From positions 1 through 64,000 of the forward strand of contig JBIOXV010000111.1 in the NCBI GenBank assembly GCA_044869805.1: 64,000 bases of DNA, in the 5' to 3' direction. The position numbers and the translations under genes were made by a program. Shown in pieces: positions 41,426 through 50,282 of this stretch; position 1 is the first letter of the stretch, and every line of letters starts with the position of its first letter. The notes beneath the pieces were generated by a model. That model did not search any database and was not told the DNA's origin. It saw nothing but the letters and a program-made list of their open reading frames with translations. Source of the DNA: CAWDVR01 sp044869805 (lineage in GTDB: Bacteria; Acidobacteriota; Thermoanaerobaculia; Multivoradales; SZUA-115).

Positions 41426-41833
41426 ATGCACGGCAGACCCGACCTCAGCCCTCGATCCGAAAGGCGCGTCGCCGCCGCGCTGCTGTTCGCGCTCCTCGCC
41501 TTGCAGACCGCGCTGCCGCTCGCCGCCGCCGAGCTCCACCCCGGCGCCGCAGCCGCCGGCTGCGCCTGCCCGGTGAAGATGCCCTGCTGCCTCGAGGGCC
41601 ACTGCCCGTTGCAGGCCCGCGCGCCGGTCCCCGACCTCGAGACCGCCCTGCGCGGTTGCCCGGGGGACGCCGGCGGCTCCGCGCTCCTGCCCTCCCTCTT
41701 CTACATCCCCGCCGTGCTCGCTACCGGTGCGGACCTCGCCCACTCGGCGCCTGCCGCCGAGGCGGTCGAGGCACGCCGCTTCGCCTCGCGCTCCACACCC
41801 GCCGAGCCTCCGCGGCGCCCGCCGCGCGCCTGA
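41426..41833 (+). CDS. small cysteine-rich secreted protein
   Basis: A 135-aa protein from ATG 41426 with a signal peptide (AAALLFALLALQTALPLAAA). A dense cysteine motif follows, GCACPVKMPCCLEGHCPL (residues 45-62; C46, C48, C54, C55, C60 plus H59), which looks like a metal-binding or disulfide cluster. The rest is Ala/Arg/Pro-rich and probably disordered. No family recognised. The next gene encodes a barrel-like outer-membrane protein, so the two may be functionally linked, for example in metal handling, but there is no direct evidence. Confidence 0.6.
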   Translation: MHGRPDLSPRSERRVAAALLFALLALQTALPLAAAELHPGAAAAGCACPVKMPCCLEGHCPLQARAPVPDLETALRGCPGDAGGSALLPSLFYIPAVLATGADLAHSAPAAEAVEARRFASRSTPAEPPRRPPRA

Positions 41834-41932
41834 GCCCTCGCCCACAGCCCTGTCGTTCAACTCGCCCGTGAGGCGGTGTGGCCGGCGTCCCGGCCGTGCC
41901 GCCTCTGGGCTCTGCCTGCGAGGAGCGACCTC

Positions 41933-43000
41933 ATGCGCACGAGCATTCCGATTCTCCTGCTGTGGCTCCTGCTGTCGGTCGTGGCGACGGCGAAGGTCGA
42001 GGCCGGCTGCGGCACGACCTCCTGCCCGATCGAGCTCTCTGCCCTCTCCCTGTTCGATCCCGGCCGCTTCAGCGCCGACCTTTCGTTCCAGTACATCGAT
42101 CAAGACCAGCCCACCATCGGCTCGCGCGACGCCGAGGTGGGCGAGATTCCCTCCCACCACGACGAGGTGCGGACCATCAACCGCATCGGCACCGTGAGCC
42201 TCGACTGGCGCCCGGGCGGCGCCTGGGAGCTCGGCTTCGCTCTGCCCCAGATCTCCCGCTTCCACCGTCACCTCGCCGCAGGGGAGCACCACCACGAGGC
42301 CGACGGGGAGGAGCCCGAGGCGAGCACCTCCGGCAAGCACGAAGGCGAAGCGCACGGCGAGGAGAGGGTCGTCGAGCAGTGGCGCATCGACGGCGTGGGC
42401 GACCTGCTGGTGCAGGGCCGGCGCCGCCTGTGGGCCGGCGGGAGCCCGGCCGGCGGCTCCCTGTGGGCGAGCCTCGGCGTGGAGCTTCCCACCGGCGCAA
42501 CCGACGAGGCGAACGAAGACGGCGAGGTGGGAGAGGTGCCCATCTAGCCCGGCAGCGGCTCGATCGACTTCGTCGTCGGCCTCGCCTGGCGCGGCGGGTT
42601 GGTGCGCGAGACCTCCCTCGCCGGGTCGATGGGCGGGGCGGCGCACATCCCCTACTTCGTCTCCGCCTCCTACCGCCGCAACGGCAAGGGCACGGACGAC
42701 TACGAGCTGGGCGAGGAAGTGCAGATCAATGCCGGCGGGGCCTACCCGCTGAGCCACCACTTGCAGCTCCTGCTGCAGGTCAACGGCCGGTACCGGGGCC
42801 AGGACGAGCCCGGCGAGACGGACGAGGACACCGACTTCACCGGCGGCGAGTCGGTGTTCGTGAGCCCCGGCCTCCACGTCTCCGTCGGCGAGCGTTGGGC
42901 TGGCTACGCCTACGTGCAGGTCCCCGTGTACCAGCACGTCAACCGGGAGCAACTGGTGTCGAGCGCCAACTGGCTGACCGGCCTCGCGGCACGGTTCTGA
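41933..43000 (+). pseudogene. outer-membrane beta-barrel protein split by an in-frame TAG
   Basis: One open frame from ATG 41933 (AGGAG upstream) to TGA 42998-43000 is broken only by TAG at 42545-42547, codon 205. Before it, a signal peptide (IPILLLWLLLSVVATAKVEA) and barrel strands (DLSFQYIDQDQPTIGSRDAE, SLDWRPGGAWELGFALPQIS) are seen, with a His/Glu-rich insertion (AGEHHHEADGEEPEAS). After it the reading continues PGSGSIDFVVGLAWRGGLVR and further strands to the end. The segment before the stop ends in LPTGATD-like barrel sequence, where homologues carry LGPGSGSIDF. It is a recent nonsense mutation (probably CAG to TAG) or a sequencing/assembly error. Confidence 0.75.
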
Positions 43001-43015
43001 TCCCGCCGAGAGACA

Positions 43016-43048
43016 GGGCAGAAACCGGCCGCAGGTCGGTTCCTGCCC
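43016..43048 (+). terminator. stem-loop after the barrel gene
   Basis: GGGCAG and AACCG (43016-43027) pair with CGGTT and CTGCCC (43036-43048), with one unpaired base on each side. It lies 16 bases after the barrel stop. No T-tract follows, so termination by it alone is uncertain. Confidence 0.45.
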
Positions 43049-43154
43049 GGCGGCCGTGGTGGCGACAATGCCCTCGAGGAGCGGCACTCCGCCATTCCTT
43101 GTCTGGGCCGCTCGCTGTCTCGAGCTCACACGCCTAGACAGAGATCAACCATCG

Positions 43155-43177
43155 CCGGCACGGCAAGGCCGTGCCGG
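43155..43177 (+). promoter_or_regulatory. perfect hairpin next to a ribosome-binding site
   Basis: CCGGCACGGC (43155-43164) pairs perfectly with GCCGTGCCGG (43168-43177) around an AAG loop. The Shine-Dalgarno GGAGGAGGA follows within a few bases (43182-43190) and the start codon is ATG 43194. It could control access to the ribosome-binding site or bind a regulator; no function is known. Confidence 0.45.
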
Positions 43178-43193
43178 ATCTGGAGGAGGAATC

Positions 43194-44069
43194 ATGCTCC
43201 ACGCATTGTCTGCACCGAGCCGCTGCAACTTTGTTTCTTCTCTGGGCGCCACCGCGCTGGGCCGCGGCCTTCGCGCGCTCGCTCTTTTCGCCGTGCTCGC
43301 CGCGCCGGCGCTGCCCGCGCAAGCCGCCTCGTCGGAGTATCTGTTCGATCTGTCGGACGAGGAGATCCTGCGGCTGATGGACGAGTACGTGGGCGAAGGC
43401 CGCTACGACCGCGGCGAGGCCCTGGAGCGGATGAGCGCTCCCTTCGACTGCCGGTATCACGAGGAGCTGTGCTTCGAGATCGGCCGCGAGTACGCCTACC
43501 AGGTGCTGGAGCAGATCTGGATGCAGGGCCGTCGCGGCGCCGATCCCAAGGTCATCGCCGCCGAGGTGGAAGCGCTGCTGCCCAAGCTCGCGGCAAGCTA
43601 CGTCGAGCTCCAGTTCCCGGACGGGATCGAGGAGCGCGACCCCTACCTCGGCGTGCCGGCGAGCGCGAACGTGCCGAGCGACTGCATCAGCCCGGTGGTG
43701 TACCAGACCAGCGGCTCGTTCCGGCTCCGCCAGTCGGCTTTCCGTATGGACGGCGTCCTGATCTTCGCCCCCTACGCCCAGGCCGCCTTCTTCAAGAAGA
43801 ACTCCTGGGGAAACTTCAAGACCGAGAAGTCCGACCGGCTGCGGGTGGACGCCTCGTTCTTCGTCACCGGGCTGATCGCGCCGGAGCGCCTGGACCGCGC
43901 CAAGGAGCAGACCGACACCAAGCGGGTCACCATCGTGCTCGGGGGCTTCGACATCGGCAACGCGATCAGCAACATCCACGTCGAGGCCTGCGGCAAGGCG
44001 ACCGACCAGGTCACCCTCCAGGCCTGCGCCTGCACCGGCGCCCGCCCCGAGATCTACGAGGGCCTGTAG
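43194..44069 (+). CDS. secreted protein of unknown family
   Basis: A 291-aa protein from ATG 43194 behind a strong GGAGGA. An N-terminal signal (LALFAVLAAPALPAQA) is followed by an acidic helical part (YLFDLSDEEILRLMDEYVGE, CRYHEELCFEIGREYAYQVL) and a C-terminal domain. That domain is beta-rich (SGSFRLRQSAFRMDGVLIFA, LRVDASFFVTGLIAPERL, RVTIVLGGFDIGNAISNIHV) with several cysteines (C in FDCRY, LCFE, EACGK, QACAC). Disulfides are likely. No recognisable family or motif. Confidence 0.7.
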   Translation: MLHALSAPSRCNFVSSLGATALGRGLRALALFAVLAAPALPAQAASSEYLFDLSDEEILRLMDEYVGEGRYDRGEALERMSAPFDCRYHEELCFEIGREYAYQVLEQIWMQGRRGADPKVIAAEVEALLPKLAASYVELQFPDGIEERDPYLGVPASANVPSDCISPVVYQTSGSFRLRQSAFRMDGVLIFAPYAQAAFFKKNSWGNFKTEKSDRLRVDASFFVTGLIAPERLDRAKEQTDTKRVTIVLGGFDIGNAISNIHVEACGKATDQVTLQACACTGARPEIYEGL

Positions 44070-44104
44070 GAAGCCGGAGCCTCGCTCACTCGCAGCGGAA
44101 GGGA

Positions 44105-44129
44105 CCGCCGGGGAGGACTTCCCCGGCGG
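44105..44129. terminator. bidirectional terminator-like hairpin
   Basis: CCGCCGGGGA (44105-44114) pairs perfectly with TCCCCGGCGG (44120-44129) around GGACT. It sits between two convergent genes that end at 44069 and 44159, the expected position for a shared terminator, although no U-tract is present on either strand. Confidence 0.6.
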
Positions 44130-44158
44130 CCGTGGGATGGGAGGTTCTGGCGTGGTGT

Positions 44159-47100
44159 CTAGCGGAAGTTGAGACGAGCGCCGACCCGGAAGATGCGGGG
44201 GTTGACCACCTCGCGCACGAAGTCGCCGCTGGAGCTGCCGACCGCGGAGACGGCGCCGGTCTCAAGGTTCACGAGCTGGCCGGCGAGCGCGCTGTCGCGC
44301 TGCAGGACGTAGGACTCGTTGGTCACGTTGAAGCCGTCGACCGACAGGGTGAGGCCGAAGTCGCCGAGGTCGATCTCCTTTTCCAGGCGCAGGTTGACCA
44401 TCATGATGTCGTCCACCCGGAAACGCTCGACGTCGCCGACCACCAGCACGTTGCGGGCGCCGATCGCGTCCCCGGGGTCGAGGGCCACGTTGTAGGGCAC
44501 GGGGTAGCCCTGGCGGCCGGTGATGTTGGCGGCGAGGTTGAAGCCCCAGGGCTTGGCCGGCGCCACCTGATAGAGGCCCGCCAGGTCGTAGGACCAGTTG
44601 CTGTTGATGAACACGTCGCCCTTGGGCCCGGAGTTGGTGAGGCCGCCGATCAGCACCGCGCCGCCGTCGATGCTGGCGCCGGGCAGGAAGCGGGTCGGGT
44701 CCTCGTTCTCGTGGTCCGGGACGCTCCACGTCCAGTCGCTCCAGGTGACGTGGCCGCGCAGCATCCAGCGGTCGGACAGACGCTTCTGCAGCGACAGGGT
44801 GGCTGCCAGGTACTCCTGCTCGGAGTCACCGTTCTCCTGCAGCACGCCGCCGTTGAAGCGCAGGCTCGGGTCGAGCGTGTAGACCGGCACGTCGAAGGGC
44901 GAGCCGTCCGGGAGCGTACCCTGCAGGCGGTGGGAGAGCACGTAGTCCTCGCGCCGTTCGTGGCGGCCCACGGAGCCGGCCGGGGCATCGGGGTCCAGCA
45001 CCAGCCGCTCGAGGTCGACGACGTTCGAGTAGCGCCGCGCGGTGAGCGACAGGCCCGCCACCAGGTCCGGCTTCAAGGCGTGCTCGAAGCTCGCCACCAG
45101 CTCGTCGGTGATCGGCGCCTCGAGGTCCGGGTCGTCGGCGTTGACGGTGAACAGGCCGGGGTTCGAGGGGTCGACGCCCGCGTAGGTGAAGAAGGGGCCC
45201 ACCTCGTCGGAGGTCAGAGCGAGGTCCTGGTTGCCGTCGTACCACACGAAGAAGCCGTACTGCGAGTTGGAGGGGTTGATATTGCTCACCTGGCCGGCCG
45301 AGAGCTGGTCGGCGAAGCGCGAGTAGGAGAGGCGGACGAGCGTCTGGCGGTCCTCGCCCAGGGCGTAGGTCAGCCCCAGCCGCGGGGTGATCGTCTCCCA
45401 CTCGAAGGCCGGCTCGCCGCCGGCATAGCGGCCGCCGGTGAGCACGCCGTCGGCGTCGAACGGCGCCGGGGCGATGGTCGAGGGCAGGTTGTTGCCGGTC
45501 TGCAAGTCATAGCGCAGCCCGAGGTTGGCGGTCAGATTGCCCCAGGTCAGGGTGTCCTGCGCGAACAGGCTGCGGTACTCGTTCTCGGAAGCGGCGTTGC
45601 GCTCGGTGCGGGAGAAGCCGACGTAGACGTCGGGCCCGAGCGCCAGGTCGGCGCGGCCCACGATCTGCTGGCCGGGCCAGTTGGACGACGAAGTGACCTC
45701 CGCCTGGCGGTAGCCGGCACCGAAGCGCAGCTCGTGGCTGGTGGCGTCGGTGTTCCAGAAGTAGCTGCCCTCGAGCCTGGCCTGCTCCTGCGGCCGGTCG
45801 GTCGCGATGGAGAGGAAGCTGTTCTGCCACACGCGGTTGGGCAGCCGCACCACGTTGGGGAACGTCGGGTCGCCGATGCCGCCGCCCTGCGGCACCAGCT
45901 CGAAGCCGCCGTCGACGTAGGAGGCCATGCCAGAGAGGTAGAAGTTGGAGTTGACGAGGTGGGTGTCCTCGAGCTTGTAGATCTTGGTCGGGCCGCCCTG
46001 GTTGAAGGTCGTGGGCTGCGGCCGCAGCGGGCCGGCGTCGCGGCCGATCTTCACCTTCTCGCCGTTGTGGAAGAAGCCCACCAGCTCGTTGCCCGGGGCG
46101 AGCTGCACGTTGACCTTGGCGGCCGAGCTCTCGAGCTCAGTGGTGTCGGACACCTCGTCGATGGTGAGCGCCGAGATGTCCTGCACGCCGTAAGAGCCCC
46201 AGATCCAGACCTTGTCCCGCACCGCCGCGCCGCCGCCCTCGAGCCCGTAGTCCTCCACCTTCTGCGTGCGGTTGCCCTGCCGGAAGCGGGCCTGAGCGTT
46301 GCCGCGGTTCCAGGGCCCGGCCGTGCCGAAGTCGCCGGCGTCGGGCGCCAGGTCGGACTGCCACTCCTCGTCGGTCAGCAGGTAGCGGCCGGAGAAGCGC
46401 CACTCGTTGGTGCCGCGCTTGGTCACCATGTTGATGGCCACGCCGCCGGTGGCGAGCGACACGTCGGTGCCGCCGGTCGCGATCTGCATCTCGGCAAAGG
46501 CGTCGAAGTTGTAGTACGAGGGCGAGGAGCCGATCGCCGCCATGTCGGTGATCACCACGCCGTCCATCGCCCAGGTGGAGTTGCAGTTGTTGGTGCCCGG
46601 GCTGATGAAGTTCGACTGCTGGCCGCTCTCGCTGCCGCCGACGTTGATGCGGTCGCTGAGCACGCCGGGCGCCTGCGACAGCAGGGCCCAGGGGTCGCGC
46701 GAGGTGGGGAGCTTCTCGAGCTCGGCCTGGGTGATCGAGGGGCCGAAGGTGACCTGACGCTCGTTGATCAGCGCCGAGGCGGTGATGACGATGGTGTCTG
46801 CCACGTCGACTGACCTGTTATCCTTGGGTTGCGGCTCAAGGCGGAGGGGCAAGGTCACATCCCGGCCGACGCTCACTTTGACGGTGCGGACGCCGACCGA
46901 GACGAATCCTTCGAGCTCCGCCTTGAGCTCATACTCCCCCGGGGCCAATCCCAGGAATCGGAAGTTCCCCCGCGCGTCGGTCCTCGCCGCTTGCGGGGCG
47001 CCGAGGCCGCTCAGGGTGACGGTCACACCGGCGAGCGGCGCTCCGCTGCCGTCGGCGACGGTGCCGTACAGGTTGCCGGACTCCTGCTGCGCGGCGAGCG

Positions 47101-47167
47101 GCAGAGCGCAGGCGGCGAGCAGTGCGAGGTGGGGCACCCACCTCCGCCAGAAGCTTGCGTTTCTCAT
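44159..47167 (-). CDS. Oar-like TonB-dependent receptor with carboxypeptidase-regulatory domain
   Basis: A 1002-aa outer-membrane protein. After the signal peptide (LALLAACALPLAA) a CarboxypepD_reg domain (about 28-115: GNLYGTVADGSGAPLAGVTV, LAPGEYELKAELEGFVSV) precedes a plug domain (TIVITASALINERQVTFGPS, DPWALLSQAPGVLSDRINVG, WAMDGVVITDMAAIGSSPSY). A barrel runs from about 240 to the C-terminus (FRVGARLNFR). It belongs to the group of large Acidobacterial receptors whose ligands (glycans, peptides) are mostly unproven. A paralogue lies 200 bases upstream in the same orientation. No canonical TonB box is obvious. Confidence 0.88.
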   Translation of the reverse strand: MRNASFWRRWVPHLALLAACALPLAAQQESGNLYGTVADGSGAPLAGVTVTLSGLGAPQAARTDARGNFRFLGLAPGEYELKAELEGFVSVGVRTVKVSVGRDVTLPLRLEPQPKDNRSVDVADTIVITASALINERQVTFGPSITQAELEKLPTSRDPWALLSQAPGVLSDRINVGGSESGQQSNFISPGTNNCNSTWAMDGVVITDMAAIGSSPSYYNFDAFAEMQIATGGTDVSLATGGVAINMVTKRGTNEWRFSGRYLLTDEEWQSDLAPDAGDFGTAGPWNRGNAQARFRQGNRTQKVEDYGLEGGGAAVRDKVWIWGSYGVQDISALTIDEVSDTTELESSAAKVNVQLAPGNELVGFFHNGEKVKIGRDAGPLRPQPTTFNQGGPTKIYKLEDTHLVNSNFYLSGMASYVDGGFELVPQGGGIGDPTFPNVVRLPNRVWQNSFLSIATDRPQEQARLEGSYFWNTDATSHELRFGAGYRQAEVTSSSNWPGQQIVGRADLALGPDVYVGFSRTERNAASENEYRSLFAQDTLTWGNLTANLGLRYDLQTGNNLPSTIAPAPFDADGVLTGGRYAGGEPAFEWETITPRLGLTYALGEDRQTLVRLSYSRFADQLSAGQVSNINPSNSQYGFFVWYDGNQDLALTSDEVGPFFTYAGVDPSNPGLFTVNADDPDLEAPITDELVASFEHALKPDLVAGLSLTARRYSNVVDLERLVLDPDAPAGSVGRHERREDYVLSHRLQGTLPDGSPFDVPVYTLDPSLRFNGGVLQENGDSEQEYLAATLSLQKRLSDRWMLRGHVTWSDWTWSVPDHENEDPTRFLPGASIDGGAVLIGGLTNSGPKGDVFINSNWSYDLAGLYQVAPAKPWGFNLAANITGRQGYPVPYNVALDPGDAIGARNVLVVGDVERFRVDDIMMVNLRLEKEIDLGDFGLTLSVDGFNVTNESYVLQRDSALAGQLVNLETGAVSAVGSSSGDFVREVVNPRIFRVGARLNFR

Positions 47168-47295
47168 CTCCGTCCTCCGTAGTCATCGCGAGCACGGATC
47201 TCGTTCCATGCCGCGACCTGGCCCTAGAGCAACGGCGATGCCAGCGCAGGAGCCGCCCAGAAAATCCTAGAAATACTCGGTTTTTCGGGCGACCG

Positions 47296-47316
47296 GAGGC
47301 GCCGCGACGGCGCCTC
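47296..47316. terminator. short GC-rich hairpin between receptor genes
   Basis: GAGGCGCCG (47296-47304) pairs with CGGCGCCTC (47308-47316) around CGA. It lies between the stop of the upstream receptor gene (47368) and the start of the next (47167), both on the minus strand, so it is a candidate terminator of the upstream gene or a leader structure of the downstream one. A T-tract appropriate for minus-strand termination is absent. Confidence 0.4.
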
Positions 47317-47367
47317 TTCAGAAAACTGAAAGCTTTGTTCAAGGCGCCGTGCGGCGGCCGGGCGCGC

Positions 47368-50256
47368 TCAGTAGCTCAGCCGCAAGCCCAGCCGCAGCGT
47401 GCGCGGGTGGACCACCTCGCGCACGAAGTCGCCGCTCGCGGTCGAGAGCTGTGTCGAGCGCTGGAGCACAGTCGTGGAGCTGGTGGCGTTGAACGCGTCG
47501 AGCGACAGGGTCAGCTTCACCATGTCGATGGCGAAGGTCTTCTCCGCCCGCAGGTCGAGCAGGTGCAGATCGTCGAGCCGCAGCGCGTCGGCCTCGCTGG
47601 TGAGCAGCACCTGGCGCCGGCCGAGGCCGTCCCCGAGGTCCACGCTGCGGTGGTAGGGCAGCGGGTAGCCCTCGCGGCCATGCAGGCGCGCACCGAGATC
47701 GAAGCTCCAGCTCCTGTAGCGCGCCACGGCGTAGACGGCCGAGAGATCGTAGGACCAGCGTGAGGAGAGGAAGACGTCGCGGCGCTCGGCCGAGGTGGCG
47801 GGGATCAGCACCTGGCCGCCGTCGTCGAAGGCCGCCGGCACCGTCGGCGTCGGGTCCTCGCGCTCGGAGCCCGGCACCTTCCACCGCCAGTCGCCCACGG
47901 TGGCCTGGCCGCGCAGGCGCAGGCCCGCGAGGTCCCGCGCCTGGGCGTAGATCGTGAGCCCGCGGTACTCCTGCTCACGGTCGCCGTTCTCGAGCGCGAA
48001 ACCCCCGGTGCCCTCGATCCCCGGCCGCAGGCGGAAGAGCTCGAGGCTCGCGGCCGAGCCGTCGGGCAGGAGCTCGACCACGGCCGGCGCGGGGACCGCC
48101 TCGTAGTCGTCGCGGCGGTGCGGACGAACCTGCCCCGTAAAGCCGTCGTAGACCAGCGCCTCGCGCTCGAGCACTCCCGTCACCCGGCGGGCCGCGGCCT
48201 GTGCTCCGAGCAGGAAGCGGCTGCCGAACAGCCGCTCGACCTTCAGTGTCAGCTCGTCGGTCAGCGGTGGATCGAGGCCGGGGTCGACGCGGTTCGACGA
48301 GCTGAGCGGCAAGGGATCGCCCGCGAAAACGAAAAGGTCGGCCTCGTCTTCGGTGAGCTCGAGATCGCCGTTCTGATCGAACCATACGAGCTCGAAACGC
48401 CCGGCCACGGCAGGGTTGGTGAAGCCGGCGATCGCGGTGCCGAGCGGATCGGCGAAGCGCCCATAGCCAGCTTCGAGGACGGTGTTGCGGCTCGAGCCCA
48501 GGGCGTAGGAAACGCTCAGGCGGGGCACGATCGACTCCCACTCGAAGCCGGCGCTCTGCTCCGGCGCCGAGCCGCCGCCGAGCACGAAAGGTCCGAGGCG
48601 CGCGGGCTCGATGGTAGTCGCGAGCTGGCGGCCACGCTGGCGGTCGTAGCGCAGGCCGGCGGTCGCCGTGAAGTTCCCGGCGGTCAAGGTGTCCGAGGCA
48701 TAGGCGCTGGTGGTCTGCACCCGGTTGGCGATGTCGCCCTCGGTCTGCAAGTAGCCGGCGTAGATGCCGGGCAAGTACTCGACGTCGGCCAGGCCGACGA
48801 GCTGCGCGCCGGGCCACACCGAGACCGACCGCGCCTCGGCCTGGCGGAAACCGGCCCCGAAGCGCAGCTCGTGCTGGCGCTCGCCCGAGCCCAGGAACGC
48901 GGCGCCATCGAGCTTCGCCTGCTCCTGCGGCCGGTCGGTCGAGTAGAAGAGGTAGCTCCCCCGCCAGACGCCGTCCGGGCCGCGCACCGCGTTGGGCGCT
49001 GCCGGGTCCCCCACGCCACCGCCGCGCGGGCTCAGGCTGAAGCCGCTTTCCACCTGCGCGACCAGGCCGGTCAAGTAGAAGCTCGCGGTGAAGATGTGCG
49101 AGTCCTCGAGCTTGGCGATCTCGGTCGATCCGTCCTGGCGCCAGGCCGCGGGCCCCGGCCGCGCGAGGCTCTGGCCGCGGCCGTCGTGCTCCTTCTCGCT
49201 GCGGTGGAAGAAGCCGGACAGGTGGTTGAACTCCCCGATCTGGGCGCTCAGCTTGGCGTCCCAGATCTCGAGGCCGATCGACTGCGGTTGGCCTTCGAGC
49301 CCAAGGGTGTCGGCGTCCTCGCGATCGTAGGCACCCCACAACCAGACGTGATCGCGGATCAGCGGGCCGCCGACCTCGATGCCGGTCTCGCGCACCGTCT
49401 CGATGCGGCCGGCCGGCGCGAAGGAACCCTGCGCGTGGCCGAGGTTCCAGCCCCCGGGGCGGGCCAGGTCGTCGCGCGAGACGCCGGTGCCCGACTGCCA
49501 GCCGCCGTCGGCGACGAGGAGACGGGCCGAGCCCCGCCAGAGGTTCCCGGTGCCGCGCGTCGTGAGATCGATGGTGGCGCCGGCCGTGGCGAGGCTCGCA
49601 TCCGCTCCCCCGACGCGGATCACGGCCTCGCTCAGCGCGCCGAAGTCGAAGTAGGTCGGCGAGCCGCCCAGCGCCGCGGCGTCGGTGATGGTCACGCCCT
49701 CGAAGATCCAGGTGGACGCCTCGGCGCTCGCGCCGGGGGCGACGAAACTCGGCTGCTGCCCGGCCTCGACCCCGGCCACGTTCTCGCGATCGAGGAGGAC
49801 GCCCGGGGCGGCGGCGAGGAGCGACCATGGATCGCGCGCCAGCGGCAGGCGCTCCGCGTCCTCGCGGCTGATGGCGGTCGGCCCGGACATCCGGGGCTCG
49901 TCGAGGACCGGATAGCCGCAGGTGGTGGCGTAGCCCATCGTCACCTCGAACTCCTTCCGCGTCTCCGTCGGGATCTCGGCGACGAAGGCCACGCCGTTGA
50001 AGCCTTCCAGGCGCACCGTAACCTCGTAACGCCCGGCCGCCGGCACCTCGATGCGAAAGCGCCCCTCGGCGTCGGTCTGGACACCCTGGGCAAAGCCCGC
50101 GGCGGACGCGTCGACCAAGGCCTCCGGCAGCGGCTGGCGCGTGGGGTCGAGAACCTGACCGGTGATCGCCAGCGGCACCTCGGCTCGCAGCGTTGCCGTG
50201 GACAAGGCGGCGACGGCGATCCACGCAAGGGCGGCAATGCATCTACGAGGGCGCAT
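47368..50256 (-). CDS. Oar-like TonB-dependent receptor, paralogue
   Basis: A 962-aa protein from ATG 50256 (the open frame extends further but inside the VWFA gene). A signal peptide (IAALAWIAVAALSTATLRA) leads to the CarboxypepD_reg domain (LAITGQVLDPTRQPLPEALV, VPAAGRYEVTVRLEGFNGVA) and the plug (DPWSLLAAAPGVLLDRENVA, STWIFEGVTITDAAALGGSP). The barrel follows, with the same GGDA/GTDxSLATxG and DRPQEQAKLDGAAFLGS blocks as the 44159-47167 receptor. The two are clear paralogues, this one shorter and lacking some loops. It lies 26 bases downstream of the VWFA protein gene, probably in one transcript. Confidence 0.88.
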   Translation of the reverse strand: MRPRRCIAALAWIAVAALSTATLRAEVPLAITGQVLDPTRQPLPEALVDASAAGFAQGVQTDAEGRFRIEVPAAGRYEVTVRLEGFNGVAFVAEIPTETRKEFEVTMGYATTCGYPVLDEPRMSGPTAISREDAERLPLARDPWSLLAAAPGVLLDRENVAGVEAGQQPSFVAPGASAEASTWIFEGVTITDAAALGGSPTYFDFGALSEAVIRVGGADASLATAGATIDLTTRGTGNLWRGSARLLVADGGWQSGTGVSRDDLARPGGWNLGHAQGSFAPAGRIETVRETGIEVGGPLIRDHVWLWGAYDREDADTLGLEGQPQSIGLEIWDAKLSAQIGEFNHLSGFFHRSEKEHDGRGQSLARPGPAAWRQDGSTEIAKLEDSHIFTASFYLTGLVAQVESGFSLSPRGGGVGDPAAPNAVRGPDGVWRGSYLFYSTDRPQEQAKLDGAAFLGSGERQHELRFGAGFRQAEARSVSVWPGAQLVGLADVEYLPGIYAGYLQTEGDIANRVQTTSAYASDTLTAGNFTATAGLRYDRQRGRQLATTIEPARLGPFVLGGGSAPEQSAGFEWESIVPRLSVSYALGSSRNTVLEAGYGRFADPLGTAIAGFTNPAVAGRFELVWFDQNGDLELTEDEADLFVFAGDPLPLSSSNRVDPGLDPPLTDELTLKVERLFGSRFLLGAQAAARRVTGVLEREALVYDGFTGQVRPHRRDDYEAVPAPAVVELLPDGSAASLELFRLRPGIEGTGGFALENGDREQEYRGLTIYAQARDLAGLRLRGQATVGDWRWKVPGSEREDPTPTVPAAFDDGGQVLIPATSAERRDVFLSSRWSYDLSAVYAVARYRSWSFDLGARLHGREGYPLPYHRSVDLGDGLGRRQVLLTSEADALRLDDLHLLDLRAEKTFAIDMVKLTLSLDAFNATSSTTVLQRSTQLSTASGDFVREVVHPRTLRLGLRLSY

Positions 50257-50282
50257 GTGCGTTCTCCTCAGTTTTCTCCGCC

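Noticed and set aside
38614..41871. 1085-residue open frame on the plus strand over the kinase gene
   Set aside because: No domain or signal recognised; the minus-strand frame holds a complete kinase with catalytic motifs and TPR repeats.
42545..42547. TAG as programmed read-through or pyrrolysine/recoding signal
   Set aside because: No recoding element or specific context is visible, barrel proteins have no need for it, and a CAG to TAG change explains the data.
43182..43190. Riboswitch in the leader before 43194
   Set aside because: Only one short hairpin is present and none of the conserved cores of known riboswitch classes can be recognised.
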